NCBI RefSeq assembly: GCF_901933205.1
Contig: NC_044584.1
Coordinates: forward strand, 16,335,501 to 16,399,500
Reading direction: 5' to 3'
Origin: Camarhynchus parvulus
Lineage: Eukaryota > Chordata > Aves > Passeriformes > Thraupidae
Length of the DNA: 64,000 nucleotides
The position numbers and the translations under genes were made by a program. Below the pieces are notes generated by a model. The model was not told where the DNA came from. It did not search any database and saw only the letters and a program-made list of their open reading frames with translations. Below are positions 59,646 to 64,000 of the stretch, in pieces. Each line of letters starts with the position of its first letter. The first letter of the stretch is position 1.

Positions 59646-61936
59646 ATGCAAAAAAAAAAAACCAACAAAAGAAACAGAGCACACTTTAGTTGAGCTACCT
59701 GTGCTTGAAAACTTAGCGGTCTGCAGCCAAAAAGCATGATTACACGTTGTGAAAACTGTCTTGGAAAACTTCTTATTAACAGAAATATTTATCTTGAATT
59801 TGTGGCAATTTCAGGGGTAATATTTTGTTTGTTCTGTACTGCATGCTCAGAGCACAACACATAACACTGAAATACCCAGGAACCTCTATATTCCATGTGC
59901 ACCCCTCATTTTTCTGCAGCATTTAGGAGCATGTGTGATGTCCAGACTCCACAGGTTTCCAGCTGTATTGGGAATACAGGATTGCACATCAGTAAACCCA
60001 GCTCATATCTGAATGCTGCTCTGCTGTGTTTTCCCCCACACTCCCATAGTGATGTACCCAGATTCTGTGCTCTGAAGCTTTGCTATTTAACAGAACCTTG
60101 TCCCTTAAAACATTCCACTAAAGGAATCTGAAACCTCCTCTAATTTTGATCTGGCCAGACTGACTTTAACCAAGTGGATTGCATTCAGTATCTCAAAATA
60201 CAAATTCAGTGGAAGCTACATTGTACTTGTTGTGTTACCACAAGCACTGAATCATTTCTACAAAAACAAAACAGATAAGATGAGGCTTCTTGAAATATCT
60301 CCAGTGTGGTGACACTTTATTTTCTATATAAAACATCCCATTCTATATTTTAAAGTCGTGTTTGTAAATAATCTTTTCCCATCATGATGCTTTTCAGATA
60401 TCTGATCCCAAAGTGCTCTTTTGCTGAGGGCCTGAGACTGCAAATATGCCACAAATGCAGGGTCCAAATGAAAAATCTGCTGGGAGAACTGGAGCCAGAT
60501 TAAAATATGAACAAAGGCTTGGAAGAGACTGTGTATGTGTGGTGGAATGTGCATCCACTCAGCCTTGCATGTGTGCTTTCTGTCCCTCTTTTAGAGCCAG
60601 ATTTTTTTAATGTAAACTTTTCCTTTCTTTTTCCTTCCAAATTTCAATGGTTTCCCCTGTCCTCCCCAAAATCTGGTGGGAGCTCACTAAGTCATTATTC
60701 TAAGTTTCAAAGGCTGCTTAATAAGAATAATGACAATAGAGAAAAGAGTGAGAACTTTCATCCCATCTTCTTGCAGGCTTGGATTACAAATTGGAGGCTG
60801 CCATTCTCCAGGCACAAGCCCAAATAAACAAGTACCAAATCCCAGGATGCCTTCAGGATGTGCTGAACATTCAATTCCTGTGCTAGGCAGCAGGACAAAC
60901 AGGCAGCAGGAGCTTTGGAAATCAGGGCACCCACTCTGAAAGGCCAATTTCTGACACCTTGGAGGGATGGAGGTCCCAAAGATGGCAGAGATGGCTCTGG
61001 GGATGTTTCAAACTAGATGGATTCTTTTTTTTTTTTTGAATCCTGGTTCTCCTTTTGTTTTTTCCTTGTGACAAAACCTCCTTGGTGAGTGAGAGTAACC
61101 CAGAGCCCTGCCCGTTTCTTACCATGGGCCAAAGGAGGCAAGAAATCCCCAGAAATTCCTGAATCTGTGGTCCAAATCACAAACTATTTACATGAAGGTA
61201 ATACCTTCACAGATTTTCAATAAAAGACTCAAACCATACTGCAGAAAAATGTTTCAAGAGGGGGAAAAAGACCCCCAAACAGATCTGATTTGCATTTCCA
61301 CAATTAACACGCATTTTAAGAGTCAGAGCCTCCACAGCCATGCAGCCCTGAAGAGCTCAAGGGTCTGTGGTTCTACTGAATCATCTGACTTTCAAGCAGA
61401 GGACATCTATTTTAGTTCATCAGACTTTCTAAAATTAACCGAGGTTCACAGCTTGGTAAAAAAAAAAAAAAAATACATACTGAAAGAAGCCCTCTAAATC
61501 TGGATTGCATACTGATAATTAAAGTTCCATATTCTGAAGGCTTTTCTCAGGGTTTTTGCCTCTTTCCAGTAAAATCTTAGAAAATGGAAAACTAACATTA
61601 AGAACAAGCTGAAAGGAGCAAGCTGACTTGCAGACTTCCCAGAAATACTAAAGGATTGGACAAAACATACAATGTCATGGTCAAAAAGGTGCAGCAGGAG
61701 CTATTTTTGTCTTTAAGAAAAATAAGATGTTAACAACAGAAATACATTTAGCCTTCCAAAAAAGCACCATTTTGTCATATTATTATTAATGTGTCTATTA
61801 GTTACTGAGATCAGGGTGGCCTGTTAAGAGGTTCTTTAAATATAAATGTCTCCTCATGGCTCCACAAAAGATCTTTATCTTTTCAGTATGACACAGAACA
61901 CATCGGCTTGTATCCAACACCTAAAGCACAGGAATT

Positions 61937-62326
61937 CCTCCTTTCCTTCCCCTTCCCCTTCCCCTCCCCCTTCCCTCCCCCTTCCCTTCCCTTCCCTTCC
62001 CTTCCCTTCCCTTCCCTTCCCTTCCCTTCCCTTCCCTTCCCTTCCCTTCCCTTCCCTTCCTTTCCCTTTCCTTTTTTTCCCTTCCCTCCTCTCCTCTCCT
62101 CTCCTCTCCTCTCCTCTCCTCTCCTCTCCTCCTCTCCTCTCCTCTCCTCTCCCTCTCCTCTCCTCTCCTCTCCTCTCCTCTCCTCTCCTCTCCTCTCCTC
62201 TCCTCTCCTCTCCTCTCCTCTCCTCTCCTCTCCTCTCCTCTCCTCTCCTCTCCTCTCTCCTTTCTCCTTTCTCCTTTCTCCTTTCTCCTTTCCTTTCCTT
62301 TTCCTTCCTTCCTTCCCCTTCCCCTC
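61937..62326. repeat. 390-bp pyrimidine-only tract
   Basis: Plus strand is almost entirely C and T. It moves from CCCTT units (61980-62060) to a TTTTTTCCC spacer, then CTCCT units (62085-62255), then TTTCTCC units (62256-62290). Open frames of up to 181 codons on both strands come from the repeat alone. A tract of this kind with mirror symmetry can form triplex DNA. Confidence 0.98.
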
Positions 62327-64000
62327 CATGTGTGGGGGCCTCTTTAAGGATCTCAGACTTCATAATTAAACAAATTTCTCTTGATACATAATCTCAGTTG
62401 TCCTTAAACCCTTCAATCCCTTACACATTGTTACCTGTCCCTCAGGTTTGTGCTATTTTAGAGGCTCAACCCCAGCACAGTTTTCCTTTATTTGTTGCAC
62501 TGCAGGCTGAGGGCAGAATCTGAGCAGCCTTGTTGTGAGTGACACCCAGCAGTGATGCTTGTGGAAATGTGTCACATATCAATTAACATTTTGCCAGAGT
62601 CCTAGCCTAAGCCAGGGCAGGGATTTTAGCACTGAACAGCAAATCTATGGAGCCATTCATCTTCTCACCACACTCCCATACATTCAACCTCCCCTATGCT
62701 CTCTTCCACCAAAAGAATTCCCATCAGTGGAGTTTCCTCCTCCCACTGCCAGCTGAGGAAATCCTCTCCATGACAAATCCCACATTTCTGTTCTGGCTGC
62801 TCAGCAGAGCCACTGCCAGGCTCAGCTTCACCCTCACAGGAGCTCTGGGCTCTCCCTGCTCCACCTCTGAGCGCTCTGGCCCCTGTCCTTTATCAGCAAT
62901 CCAGCACCTCCTCTGCCTCACTGCTCATTCACAGGCACAGATTTGTTTTCCTCAAAGAACATCAGCATTTCCCACATGTGGGGAAGGTTTCTGTCCTGCA
63001 GAGGAACAGTATCAGCTGTTTTAACTTCATCACCAAGCTACAGATTTTCACCACCCTCTTTAGTTTTTCAGTACAGACCTAAGCTACATAAATTTCAATG
63101 ATTTTCCCACAGTAAACTACTACAGCTAAATTCTATTTGTGCCCATGGTTTTCTGAGGGTTGAGATATTGCTTTTTTCCCTATTTTCACTTCTTCCAACA
63201 ATGTGGCTTAAGATGGTCCTGTCAAGGTGTTTTTATTTATTTCAACAATCTGATTCCTACAGTGTCTGGTTTGATTTTCCACTAAAGGCCTTTATGGGGG
63301 CATAAAAGCTTCATAATTAAACTTAATAAAGGTAAACAATTGTGAAGTTAGAAATGGAAGAGGAGAACACTAGAACAGGCACAGAAAGGATAGAAAAATA
63401 CCATCAAAAACATTACTTCCCAAATTTAAACAGCTCCACACATTCATCCATCCACTATGTGATCAGTGTTATGTCCATCTCTCACAACTCAGAGAAATTT
63501 TGTCTGAACAAACTTAAGTTACAGATTCTTCTCTGTGCTAAAGAAATCAATCCCATACATCTTTTATAGCTTCCTGAAAAGTATATATTTATGTCTGGTT
63601 TGTCTTGGTCTTCAGGTTTATATTGTATAGCCAATTGTAGCACAATAAAATGAATTGATTTCATCTATACCATTTATGTACAGTGGGATAAGAAAAACAA
63701 ATGTACATAATTTACAAATTTGTTCAGGTAGAATGTTGAAAAACAAAGATGCAAACACAGAAAAATATTTCTACCAGTCTGCACTACTTAATTTAGGAGT
63801 TTCTATGAGAAATAACATTCATGGGGCAAGTGGAAGTAGCATTTTTGTGCAGCATTAGAAGGCAGTCACTTTAAATCCTGTATTTCCACACTCATTAAAG
63901 CTCTGCTCAGAGGAGTCCTGCTGATAAAATATGATTTGGTTCTTTTAGAGCAATATCATTTCCTGATGATTTTGAAAGAACCTTATTTTTCAAAGGGAGA
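62327..64000. other. No gene recognised
   Basis: Ordinary AT-rich sequence apart from arm 2 of inverted pair C. A GC-richer stretch at 62750-62900 has overlapping open frames on both strands and no splice support. Confidence 0.5.
63098..63218 (+). repeat. Inverted pair C, arm 2
   Basis: Partner of 59526-59645. Similarity begins near GATTTTCCCACAGTAAACTA and fades after GGCTTAAGATGG. Confidence 0.92.

Larger units (their letters stand above)
57463..61939. other. No certain gene; one short exon candidate
   Basis: Holds the candidate exon at 58535-58597, one arm of an inverted pair (59526-59645) and A- or T-rich runs at 59650-59661 and 61024-61039. Confidence 0.45.

Noticed and set aside
61846..62391. 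Open frames of 148-181 codons in the pyrimidine tract
   Set aside because: They are direct translations of simple repeats in every phase.
1..64000. Bacterial-type systems, CRISPR arrays, tRNA or rRNA genes
   Set aside because: No regular repeat-spacer array, cloverleaf or rRNA motif was seen, and the sequence is clearly vertebrate in character.

Overview
This window looks like songbird (passerine) nuclear DNA. The evidence is CR1 LINE 3' ends of avian type, many short solo LTRs of a family I recognise from passerine genomes (core GATTTTTCTCCTGGGAAGC, 3' part ending near GGAGTCAGATTCATC), one strong CpG island in AT-rich sequence, and no bacterial-style gene packing. I recognise no complete gene, no tRNA or rRNA, and no CRISPR array. 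Almost every open frame is short and looks like chance. All repeat and exon calls are from reading by eye; no search was run.

Layout. 1-2.8 kb: two inverted copies of one LTR family, another LTR-like segment and a CR1. 3.85-4.2 kb: a fold-back hairpin element. 4.83-5.52 kb: a 30-bp minisatellite. 6.96-7.5 and 12.69-13.44 kb: tandem duplications with 270-bp and 360-bp periods. 19.56-20.76 kb: a CpG island with two good splice donors on the minus strand, so a gene probably starts here and runs left into a first intron. 24-59 kb: several open frames bounded by plausible splice sites, all on the minus strand and several phase-compatible (best at 26685-26819, 38488-38616, 47707-47826 and 58535-58597). 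They may be exons of one unidentified gene whose 3' end lies near 24 kb, upstream of the CpG-island gene.

The 28-57 kb part is rich in solo LTRs. Seven have 6-bp target-site duplications (TSDs), perfect or with one mismatch, as expected of ERVK/ERV2-class integration: 28579-28989, 34061-34681, 39569-40596, 46393-46934, 53092-53478, 56666-57088 and 57182-57462. Three show unusual TG...TA-type 3' ends. One carries a nested second LTR whose U3 contains an open frame. One is inserted exactly on the start codon of a GC-rich open frame with a signal-peptide-like N-terminus (40598-40921). Two have grown pentanucleotide microsatellites inside the LTR.

Other repeats are a 110-bp purine hexanucleotide tract (27.2 kb), a 390-bp pyrimidine-only tract (61.9-62.3 kb), three pairs of ~120-165 bp segments in opposite orientation (40.9/45.0, 44.0/45.6 and 59.5/63.1 kb) and several 29-102 bp tandem repeats. 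No multi-gene system is visible. The most interesting items are the splice-bounded exon series, the LTR on a start codon, the LTR-borne open frame and the chimeric LTR at 34 kb.
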